Assembly (NCBI GenBank): GCA_025677835.1
Contig: JAIXMR010000001.1
Location: forward strand, 248,001 to 312,000
From: Sporodiniella umbellata
Lineage: Eukaryota > Mucoromycota > Mucoromycetes > Mucorales > Rhizopodaceae
Reading direction: 5' to 3'
Length of the DNA: 64,000 bases
This document shows positions 54,932-64,000 of the stretch, piece by piece. A program made the position numbers and the translations under genes. Within the stretch, counting starts at the first letter, position 1; each line of letters starts with the position of its first letter. The notes under the pieces are model-generated. The model ran no database searches, had not been told where the DNA came from, and saw only the letters and a program-made list of their open reading frames with translations.

Positions 54932-57900
54932 AGAAAAAAGATATACAAAATGAACTAAAAAAGAGTTTTAAAGAAAAAAAGGAAAGGAGAAAATAAAAAA
55001 GTTAAAAATAAATACTAGAAAGCTGGTGAAATGTGATTAACAATTTTTTTATCCAAATTCACAATCTCCGAGTGGTTACTAAAAACTCTTAAAACCATTC
55101 ATTACACCAAAACGCTCGCTTGGTTACAGTAAGCAGAACATTGCGCTTTCTATTTAGGAGATTTTATTGATTGCACACAGCAACATTCATTATCAACTCT
55201 TCTTGGGGTTGCCTTTTTCTTTTCTGAACTTCATTCTGTCACTATTTAAAGCTTTGTTTAAATCCCAATCAATCTGGCGATTGTAAACCCGATTCGACCC
55301 TCTTGTCACCCATTGTTGGTTAAGGGGTTTATAAACCCACAAAGAAGCTTACACAGATCGGACAAAGGGTTATCACCAGAGCGAAAGGCATTCTTTTTTT
55401 TTTCTTGCCTTGGGCCGTGCCAAAGAGCCTTAACCACAAAAAGCAAAAATGTACTGTGGAAGGGGATCACAGCGGCTTAACGTCATGACACTCCTTCGTT
55501 CTATTTTGAGGCATCAAGAAAGCTATCAGAGCAAAAATAACGGCAGCCTTTCGAAAAAAAGTAGCGGCTCTCCTAATCGCCTTTGAATCATACAGTGTGA
55601 AGAGATACAACCAACAGGAATTGTCACATTTAGAAACAAAAGTATGTATGATATGTAAGGAAGGTATCTCGGCTGCAATAGTCAACAATTGCACAGCATA
55701 AAAACAAGGACAAAAAAAAACTCTCTTTTTTTTACTGAAAGAACGGTATAATCAGTTAGTCATTGATAATTATTTAATAAAAAGGTAAAGATATTCAGAA
55801 CGGCTAAAAGAAAAGCCTTTAAAGCGGTTAAATAAACCATAAAGAATACTAGAACATTCACTTGTTTGAAGGCTTCTCTTGGATTACTAAGAGAACTTTG
55901 TTAAAGCTCAATTGACGTGTAGTCTATATTTTGTTTGGAACTGCCAAGAAATGACGACCAAAGTAAAACAAATAAAAGAACTTTTTAAGTATTCATCACT
56001 TTATTGGTAATATTAGTTCTATAGTTGGATAGCTCTAAAAGAACTTTGCTTTATTCAAGCAACCTTTTTTTTTTTTTTTTTGTATTATAAAGACTTGACT
56101 GTAGTAACATATACGGTTTAAATCGTGAGAATCAATTCAGTATAGACTTGAATCATTGAAAGCTTCTACGATAGAATACAGGTGCTAATGTGTGTATTTC
56201 GAGCAGATGTATATAAAAACAGCTGTTTTAGTATCTTTAAATGATTGTCTGCTATTAAATGTAGTACGATTTGCTCAAGTTGGTCATATTTACCCTTCTT
56301 TTCACATGATCCATATTTCTACAGGAACAGGCTTTAAACATACAGGCTTCCAGGTCAGATAGTATGTATTACCCACCTTTCATGACAACCTCTCTATTTA
56401 CAACTTGTACTTCTTGAAGCCTTGCAATTAAAAAAGGGGTCCAGTATTAAAGACTCGCTCCTATTAAAACGCCCCAAGTGTCTGTGTCTATTTCTCAAAT
56501 AGAATCAAAAACGTTTTGCTGAGTCAATGCGTCATTCCGTTTATGTACGCCATGGAATGGTCCATATACAATCAAAGGCAAACATGTTTTTACTTTATCA
56601 AGACAGGTGGATCTAGAAAATAGATAATCATCAAATAAGCCAGATTAAGATTAAAAATCAATAAACAATAGTCTACAAGATTGTGTTTTTCCTTACTTGT
56701 TTTTGTTTTTAAGATGGATTTTGGATCAAATAAGATAGAGTCCATCAAAAGAACAACATAGGCTTAAAAAGGGAATCTTGTGTTTACTTCATAATTTGCT
56801 CTTATTATATGTACCCATTCTTTTTTTTTTTTTTAAAAAAAAATAAATAAATAAAAGCGTCTATTGATTTCGTTAGTATATACACAAAATAACGAATATA
56901 GCAATAAACCACTATGAATGTATAAGAAAAGTGCCAATTTAGTATATGTATTCAAATAAAAAGGTAGTGTTGTTGCAAAGTGAGCCAATTGTTCCCTTTG
57001 CTTTTGTATTTCGACGACACTTCAACAACAAAGGTTTAGGCAGTGGTATTTTGGTATTAGGGCAACTATATGATCAGTAAAGGTGTTTTTGGGGTTGGTT
57101 AAACCACACATTCAAGCCTTTGTTATACTGTCCAGCCTGTTTAGGGAAAAAAAATTCTTTAATAACAATCCACGTTGATTACAGTAAAAAGGGGGTTCTA
57201 TTAAAAGAAGTAATCACACCAAACTTTTCAAGAAAATATACGGCATTACCATTGAAAATCGCAGACCAAGTCTACTTCTAACTTTTTGGTGTTTGTTGAA
57301 AATCTAAAAGCATCTCTTTTTTTTTTCTGTTTGAAACAGTTCCGTTTCGTGTGGACTTGAAGCCTTGTGTGTGTAACAGCATCAGTGAAGGGTGGGTTTG
57401 CCAAAACTCTCACTATCCCTGTTAAGGCTTGTGCACTCCATATTTCTGTGCAAAAAAAAAAAAAAAAAAAAAAAAAAAGAAAGATAACACTATGGGATGT
57501 TTTGTAAATAAACAAACGGTATTAAATAGAACAGCTTTTTTTTTTTTCAAAAAGACCAAAAATCAATGCCAGCGATATATCTGTTGTTTAAATATTGGAA
57601 ATGATGCGAAACAACAGCCAACAAGAGAACAGCTCAAACGTGGCTATGATCAAGGCCGCTCAGCCTATTAGACGATCTTTATTACTCGCTACTATTGAAA
57701 TGGATTGGTTCTCTGGGGGATTCGTTGGGGTCTAAGCTTTAGATAATCAAAAATACAATCAGACAACTAGTACAGGATCAACCAAGACACTAGTGAAAAA
57801 AAAAAAAAAAGGCTTTTTGTACAGAGCCATTAAGTCATAGTAAGGTAACAAGGAGTAAATAATAAACGGGCAACGACAGGAGGAACTTAGTCCCTAGCGC

Positions 57901-58494
57901 CCAAACAAACAAAAAATAAAGTTCTGGTAAACATTCAACGCAACAATGATATTCGCCATTACTCGCACATCACTTTTTACTTGGTTGGATGTTCACTAAG
58001 AGAGTTTGTGCTATCGCTCTCATACAGATATCGCCAATGTAGCCACCACCAAATGAAACCCCCCCCCCTTTGAGCAAAGAGACTCCAACAGTCAGGCTAT
58101 TACCTAAACACTTTATTGTTAAATAAACTTAAAACCTTTTAATATAACCAAACTAGTTATTTCATGCTTTAGAAACAAAACCGTATAGTATTTATGAAAA
58201 AAATAAAAAGACCTGTCTTTAATAAACCAAAATTCAATCAACGCCCTATGCTCCTCGACGAATAGCAGGCAGCACTTATTATTTTATATGCAGCATCTCC
58301 AGTTTTATTGCGGCAGACGTAATCATGTCAAACTATCTTTTCTTTTCACGTGAGCAGTTTGTTTGTATTTATATTAAACTTTGGGTTTGCTTTTTTTTTT
58401 TTTTTCCAAAGTTTTTTTTTGTGCAACCGGCTGCTGATGATAATAAAACTTTTATTTTATTTTATTTTTATTCTCTTCTTTTTCTTAAACCGTC
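54885..58494. other. 3.6-kb gene-poor region
   Basis: No supported gene. Contains T or A runs near 54900-54923, 56068-56083, 56821-56846, 57451-57478 and 57796-57811, and a C run near 58061-58070. Short open stretches (e.g. minus strand 55467-55694, plus strand 57429-57671) have no family match, and no splice model holds together. No inverted repeat of transposon type was noticed. Confidence 0.45.
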
Positions 58495-59617
58495 ATGGAG
58501 GAAGCACAACGTAACACTAATTCGCGTCAAAACTTTTCTCCAGCAGTATCGTGGCCAATTCTACTCGCGGGTATTCCTACACTGGGCGCTTTCTTTGCCG
58601 GTAGTTCAGAGATTTGGAACGATTTTATTATGGTTTTGCTTATTCTGTATTATATTTACAAATGGATAACTGGTAAAAGGGAGAGAGACATGTCGTTGCT
58701 TCAATAACTATTGACTTTAACCAAAGTTCCTTGGGATTATTACGAAAGCGCCAAAAGCCGTCGAATGATTCATCAACAGTCTTCTGCTACTACGGAATTA
58801 AAAGCAGGCCCAAAGATAAATGACGCGGCTTACTTGCATAGGATGAAAATCGAGAAAGAAAAACAACAATCAGTGCATGCAGAGCTTCGCCGTCACGAGA
58901 TGGCCGGTTTGATTTGGATTGTAGTATCGCCCTGGATTGCAGGTCTCAGCTTACAGTACAGTCCGCTCTTGTTCAACACGATGGATAAATACATTAATGC
59001 CTTTAACGCAAAAGTGTTTATGATGGCTGCTTCCATCAAGCCTCTTTTACAGGTCATTCTTTTATTACAAGAAAGAACGCATTACTTGCAAAACGAAGCC
59101 AACTTTGATCCAGAGGAAGCAGTTACCTTGGAGGATCGTATGAGCTCTTTAGAAAAGGAACTCAATGGTCTCAAAAGAGCTTATGTGACCAAAAAGGATC
59201 TAGGACAGGTATATACGGTCTATATTTATCGCACAAAACACTCAACACTTCTTTTGGACCTAAAAGATCACGGAAGATATCAATCCTGCCATACAACATT
59301 TAGCAAAGACGATTCATCGGTTCGAAAAAAAAGATGGTTCAATTCGATGTTGGTCTCAACAGCACTTTACAGCCATCGAAGAAAAATTAAAGGATTTTGA
59401 TCGTTACATCTGTTACCGAATTGAGCAAGATCAACGCCAACAGGCACATGGGGTGATTGTCAGTCTAATTCTTTTACCTCTCACAATCTCTCTCTGGATA
59501 GCCAAATGTATGTCTTTTTGGGTTTCAGGGCCTCGCAAGGCTCTTTTGGAAACGCCAACAAAACCTACAAGGCGGCTGTCAAGTCATTCCCAATCTGAAG
59601 CTAGTTTGTTAATGTAG
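58495..59617 (+). CDS. Membrane protein, fungal family of unknown function
   Basis: Three exons: 58495-58672, 58727-59208, 59267-59617 (336 residues). Helix 1-2 near the N-terminus (ILLAGIPTLGAFFAGSSEIW, DFIMVLLILYYIYKW), then TVPWDYYESAKSRRM, a second hydrophobic segment (MAGLIWIVVSPWIAGLSLQY), a coiled stretch (ALTLEDRMSSLEKELNGLKR-type), and a last helix (VIVSLILLPLTISLWIAKCM). The 'PW-YYESA' motif after a helix is something I associate with an uncharacterised fungal protein family; the organelle is unknown. All junctions are in phase. Confidence 0.75.
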
Positions 59618-59708
59618 ATAGATTCAGCTTTCAAAATAAACCCATAAAAAAAAAACACTTGTTTTCAATCCACCCCCCCTTTTTTTTTTCTATTTGTTAC
59701 TGTTCCTG

Positions 59709-59744
<36 letters not shown>

Positions 59745-59806
59745 GGTAGACGATGTACAGGTTTTATTATACAACAAGTTTTTTTTTTTTCTATTGGTTT
59801 ATACAT

Positions 59807-61559
59807 TTATTTCTTTCCCTTTGCTGCTTTGGCATCAGCAGCGTTTTCTTTCTTAGGCTCTTCCTTCTTCAATTCCTTGACGCCTTCGGCAGCTTTGTGA
59901 GCAGCTTCAATACCGTCTTCTTTCTTTACTTCTCTGACGCCTTCAGCAGCTTTGTGAGCAGCCTTGACGCCGTCTTCCTTTTTCAATTCCTTGACGCCTT
60001 CGGCAGCTTTGTGAGCAGCCTCAATACCGTCCTCTTTCTTTACTTCTTTGACGCCTTCAGCAGCTTTGTGAGCAGCCTTGATACCGTCTTCTTTTTTCAA
60101 TTCCTTGACGCCTTCGGCAGCTTTGTGAGCAGCCTCAATACCGTCTTCTTTCTTTACTTCTTTGACGCCTTCAGCAGCTTTGTGAGCAGCCTTGATACCG
60201 TCTTCTTTTTTCAATTCCTTGACGCCTTCGGCAGCTTTGTGAGCAGCCTCAATACCGTCTTCCTTCTTCAGTTCTTTAACGCCTTCAGCAGCTTTGTGAG
60301 CAGCCTCAATGCCGTCTTCCTTCTTTACTTCCTTAACACCCTCTTCAGCTTGTTTGACGGCCTCTAAGGCTTCGGCTTCCTTTTGCTTCTTGTTGCGGCT
60401 TTTGGACTTTTTGGACTTTTTGGGCTTCTCCTCGGTTGTATTTTCTGTTTTTTCTTCTGAAGCATTCTTTGCTGGTGACTTCTTTTCAGACACCGCAGCT
60501 CTGACATGAATAATACGACCGTCCAATGATACTGTGCCAAATTCCTTTAATACTTTCTCGAGCTCTTCAGCTGTTTCCAGCTCAACAAAACCATAACCCT
60601 TAGAGCGCCCTGTTTTACCGGCTTGTTTTCTATCAAGAGGATAAACATTAAGTTCTCTCTGTTTGCCTTGACTTTTTTATATCTGTGTGCCTTACGTCTT
60701 TTGTCGGGCTATCATAGCAAAAACAACTTTGTAGTCCTTAAAGAGTTCTTTAAGTTGGGTTGCATTCACCTTGAAGGGAAGGTTGGCAACAAATGCAGAG
60801 TGAGTGCGTACACGCTCTTCTTCTGGTTCAGTAGCTTCTTCTACTTTGTTTTCAGCTTTTTCAACCTTGTCTTCCTTTGGAGTATTTTCAGCCTATGTGT
60901 TTTATATGTTTAGAACTTGCAAAAAAAAAAAAGTGGTGTATTTGAAAAAGTATGACAGGTAGAAAGCCTTCTTTTCTCTCCTTTGATATACTTACAATTT
61001 TGCGAGCTTTCTTGGAAGAACGCTTCTTTTTAGCGCTCTTTGACTCTTGAGGGTGGGCAACTTGGATACGAATTTCGCGGCCGTCCAATGTCTTATTATT
61101 TAATTCCTTTGCAGCCTTTTCTGCTTCTTCTAAGGTGGTAAAGGCACCAAAACCATAACCCATGGCTCGCTTGCCATGCTTAATGACAGTTGCATCAACA
61201 CTGTTTTATTTTTAAAAAAATAAAAAATAAAAAGAGCCGTAGAGACGTGTTAATGAGGTGATTCACTTTTTTTTTCTTTTTTTTTTTTGATTTAAAAACC
61301 TACACTTCGCCAGCATCTTGAAGGAAAGTCTTTAAACCTTCATTCGTTGTCTTGAAATTCAGGTTGGCTACAAACACCTAAGACAGACTTGTGTCAGATC
61401 TCACACCCTTTTCTTTTTTTTTTATTGACTTACTTTATGTAAAGTTTGCTCAGATGTACTATCTTTAGCAGGGGCTTCGGTAGAAGTAACAACGGGAGCA
61501 GCGGGGGTAGTGGTAGTGGCGGCTGTAGCAGGAGGAGCAGCAGTAGTAGCTTCAGTCAT
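59807..61559 (-). CDS. Two-RRM RNA-binding protein with repetitive charged C-terminus
   Basis: Five exons: 61559-61434, 61377-61304, 61200-60996, 60892-60696, 60629-59807 (474 residues). An Ala/Thr-rich start leads to RRM1 (about 43-120: VFVANLNFKTTNEGLKTFLQ, RAMGYGFGAFTTLEEAEKAA) and RRM2 (about 167-240: AFVANLPFKVNATQLKELFK, KGYGFVELETAEELEKVLKE). Residues 298-449 are eight copies of a 19-residue unit, GVKELKKEDGIEAAHKAAE or close variants. RNP2/RNP1 (VFVANL, GYGFG) are intact. It is probably a nuclear or nucleolar RNA-binding protein, similar in plan to Nsr1/nucleolin with a different tail (inference). Confidence 0.85.
59866..60335. repeat. 57-bp tandem repeat, 8 copies, coding
   Basis: Coding repeat at the 3' end of the RRM gene; the core GCAGCTTTGTGAGCAGC recurs every ~57 bp from 59889 to ~60303. 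Two variants alternate (one ending with TTTACTTC-, the other with TTCAATTCC-type sequence), so a 114-bp dimer was probably duplicated. Confidence 0.9.
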
Positions 61560-62599
61560 TTTTCTAAAGTATTCCCACGTAAATTATTGTGCTCTTTTGA
61601 ATATTTCTTTTTTTTTCCAAAAAAAAAAAAAAAAAAAAATACAAGAATAAAAAATAAATAAACACGTACCAATATAAAATACAAAAGTGTATAGAAAAAA
61701 ATAAAAAATAAAAGTGATGAATTCATGCTTAGTTTCTTATTTTTTTTTTTTTTACAACTCATTTTGATACGTCATGTTGTCTGTTGGGCCAATGATTTTT
61801 TCAACTTTTCTTTTTTAATAAAGCGGAGATGAAACGATGTATGCTTGTGCACCAAAAACAGCAGTAGAGAGATGAAGGCCGTTTTTTATCTGGCTTTAGG
61901 TACCAGACTCTGTATAAATATACGGTTATTTTTAGTGATCATTTAAAATAAGCGTGTGTTTTATCGTAAAAGAGTAGATGTAGATAAAACAAAGTTGCTT
62001 TTTGTTTATTCCGTTCTTCAAAACGTGGCTACAATTTTAACAAACAGCCCATAAATGGTTTATTCCATCTTCTTATTCTATTCATTTTATTTGGGCGATT
62101 TTGTACCACTGGTGATGGAAAAGAAAAACTCATGGTGTAGTTCAAAGTTATCCACTTGAGATAAACTAATCCTACTTTCGCCTTTTTTGTGCAATACGAA
62201 ATGTCTAGCATACACAACTCTAAAGTACTGCTCCTTTTAACTCTATTCTACGACGCTCTCAGTCTGTGTTGAAACAGCTACACAGACGGCTGCGTGCTTT
62301 TTAAAGTATACTAGATTACAAGCGCAAATACCCTACACTGGTTATAAATAACCGTTGGCGTTTTAAATTAAAGTTCAAATGTATTTCTATTCATCCCATT
62401 AACATATTTTGAAAATGAAAAAAAGGATGGTTTAATTTCAGGCGAATTGACATTTAAGTCTGTGTGCAACACTTTAAAGTACATTTTTAGTGCTTGGTCT
62501 GTGTACGATCTTGAGACAATGGCTCAAGAATGTGTGTCTAGCTATTGGATCGATATGATGTTTGATTTTGGATTTCTTTTCCGGTAGGAGATTTATTTT
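61560..62599. other. Intergenic, upstream of RRM gene
   Basis: About 1.0 kb, AT-rich, with A/T runs near 61620-61640 and 61741-61754. No exon supported. Confidence 0.45.
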
Positions 62600-62787
62600 T
62601 CAGGGCTCAGTGAGTTTTTTCGTGACATCCTGGATATTTTCACTGGCTACTTTGGGCAGTGCACTTCTGCCTTTGGCTTGAGCTTGTTTGTACAGCTAAA
62701 AAAAAAAAAAAAAAAACGACAATAGCTGTCTTCCTGATGTCAAGTATCACGGGATGTGTTATTATAGAAAAACCTTTTTCAATCGCT
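62600..62787 (-). CDS. 3' exons of an unidentified minus-strand gene (partial)
   Basis: The last exon 62695-62600 follows a 17-T tract and AG, and reads LYKQAQAKGRSALPKVASEN then IQDVTKKLTEP and a stop. A 14-nt exon 62787-62774 joins in phase to give KRLKK before it, with a CTTACAG acceptor. Upstream sequence (62890-62950) can read FLNFRKKNWESISRVYYFP, but its donor is weak (GTCTTT) and earlier exons are unresolved. No family recognised. Confidence 0.3.
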
Positions 62788-62959
62788 CTGTAAGAAAATT
62801 AAACAAAAGATAATCATCTTTATATACATTTAAGAGCATGTGTTACGACTCCTGCTATGTATTAAAGACCACAAGGGAAGTAGTAAACGCGTGAGATGGA
62901 TTCCCAGTTTTTCTTGCGGAAGTTGAGAAACAAGGGGAAAGAGTAAACACTAGATATTT

Positions 62960-63800
62960 TTTTTTTTGCAGGAATAGATGAGAAAATGACTAGATCTTTC
63001 CTAAGCCGTTTTGTTTTGAAAAAAAGGTATAAAAAAGACAGAGAAGCGCGTCTTTTACTATATCTTTCTTTATTATGTTCCGCTTTTTTTCAGGCAGCTG
63101 CTGAGAACCCCATCTATTTTTGTTGGTGGTTTGCCTTGGAAGGACCGAGTCACCCTGATGGACCACTTGCAACTCAACGCGTGTGTACATACGTACATAT
63201 AAAAGATTGACTACAGCTGAGTCTTACCGCAATTTTATGACAAACCAGTTCTTGTTTGTTATCATGATCTGATGACAAGATGCAACGAAAGACTGTGGCG
63301 ACTTCCAGGCTTGTTGGAAGCTCAGGGCTAAATCACTCTTAATCGAACGAGATGGAGGCCTGACGATGATGGGACTTGAAAGCTGATGTTGGTAGCTGGA
63401 ATATTAATACAAATCTCTGAGGTCACCGGTTGGCACGCATATGAGCTTCCAATGGCTAAGTAGCGGCGGTTGTGTTTTGTTGTTGCTATGCTTCGATTTG
63501 ACTTCTACTGTACCTTGAAAAATGATGTAAAAGATTTAAAGGGTTGGTTTCTTATCCGCTAGTCTATGAACAATCTTGAAGGCCGTTTGGTTGGACAGTT
63601 CTGAAGTAGTCGCAAGACCCTGGAGGTTTACGGTATCTATTACTGGTCTAGAGATATTGTTTGCAACTGAGAGCCTTGGCCAAATCAGATGTACTCTCAC
63701 CTGCTCGCGGTTGATTATGTATATCGTCAAAAGAGCCAAAGGCTCATTTTTCAAAAACTTGGAGTATTTTTTTTTAAAAATAAAATTACTTGATTGACTC
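62960..63800. other. Unresolved coding-looking stretch near window end
   Basis: Both strands carry spliced-looking pieces. Plus: an exon ending LSRFVLKKR joins to LLRTPSIFVGGLPWKDRVTL over a 60-nt intron. Minus: a long open run LSSPIIVRPPSRSIKSDLAL with SFQQAWKSPQSFVASCHQIM (about 63245-63390) and a 72-residue open frame at 63536-63754. I could not join either set into a complete gene. Confidence 0.3.
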
Positions 63801-64000
63801 TTAAAGCCCTTCTGGTACTGCTTTTTTGTTTTTTGTTTTTTCTATTTTATCATAATTGTTACTATCATTTGGTCTTCTTTTTTTTGTACAACAAACTACT
63901 CAATTAGCTGTTGGCTGATACTCAATCACAATAAAAATATTGCTTGTTTTATTCTAAAGAAACATGTGAATAAAATTGTATGATCAAGTACATCGGTGGT

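Noticed and set aside
57429..57671. 80-codon plus-strand frame in the gene-poor region
   Set aside because: Runs through two homopolymers, no family and no splice context.
59694..60367. Plus-strand Phe/Ser-rich 204-codon frame with repeats
   Set aside because: Antisense of the 57-bp repeat in the RRM gene; repeated hydrophobic frame is a by-product.
1..64000. CRISPR arrays, bacterial operons, rRNA genes or intact tRNA genes
   Set aside because: None seen; the window is typical spliced nuclear fungal DNA. The only tRNA-like piece is the truncated one reported at 20773-20830.

Overview
The window is nuclear DNA from a filamentous fungus, most likely a Mucoromycota (Mucorales-type) species. 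It is AT-rich. Most genes carry several short introns (about 41-150 nt) with GTAAG-like donors, CTAAC/CTAAT branch sites and T-rich 3' ends. The gene set is eukaryotic (MRE11, ORC6, MED17, VPS26, RPF2, FAP7), and several proteins look closer to animal or plant relatives than to yeast ones (VCPKMT-, ZCCHC9-, 4E-BP- and glucuronokinase-like). The species assignment is inference. All exon coordinates were read by hand from splice motifs and frame continuity; no alignment or transcript data were used.

Layout. 0.4-5 kb: RING-H2 protein, Gdown1-like protein, and the divergent pair ZCCHC9-like / FAP7. 5.6-10.3 kb: acetolactate synthase (ILV2) and 3-isopropylmalate dehydrogenase (LEU2) head to head around a 1.2-kb spacer holding a Gcn4-type TGAGTCA site. 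10.4-11.2 kb: a METTL21/VCPKMT-type lysine methyltransferase. 11.2-14.3 kb: gene-poor, with a decayed transposase-like stretch and a 76-bp mariner-like miniature element flanked by TA. 14.3-24.3 kb: RPF2, a PPR protein, MRE11, a hypothetical protein, an unresolved spliced gene and MED17. 25.3-32.3 kb: ORC6, an alpha/beta hydrolase, a coiled-coil protein and a four-helix membrane protein. 32.4-42 kb: an AT-hook protein, a nucleotidyltransferase-like/glucuronokinase fusion, a SLC25A38-type mitochondrial carrier, an NPP-type phosphodiesterase, and a second alpha/beta hydrolase with the same seven-exon structure as the first. 42.7-45.8 kb: an SH3/Pro-rich actin-patch type protein, an 81-residue 4E-BP-like protein, and VPS26. 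46.1-52 kb: a run of minus-strand genes (a small basic protein, three membrane proteins, a RasGEF). 52-55 kb: an unresolved gene, a Nudix diphosphoinositol-polyphosphate hydrolase and a hypothetical protein. 55-58.5 kb: gene-poor. 58.5-61.6 kb: a membrane protein and a two-RRM protein with a 57-bp tandem repeat. 61.6-64 kb: mostly unresolved.

Functional links. ILV2 and LEU2 are both branched-chain amino-acid enzymes and probably share control. ZCCHC9-like, FAP7 and RPF2 point to ribosome biogenesis. MRE11 and ORC6 serve DNA repair and replication; MED17 and the Gdown1-like protein serve RNA polymerase II. The two most unusual genes are the glucuronokinase fusion (possibly tied to the glucuronic-acid-rich walls of Mucoromycota) and the short protein with an animal-like eIF4E-binding motif.
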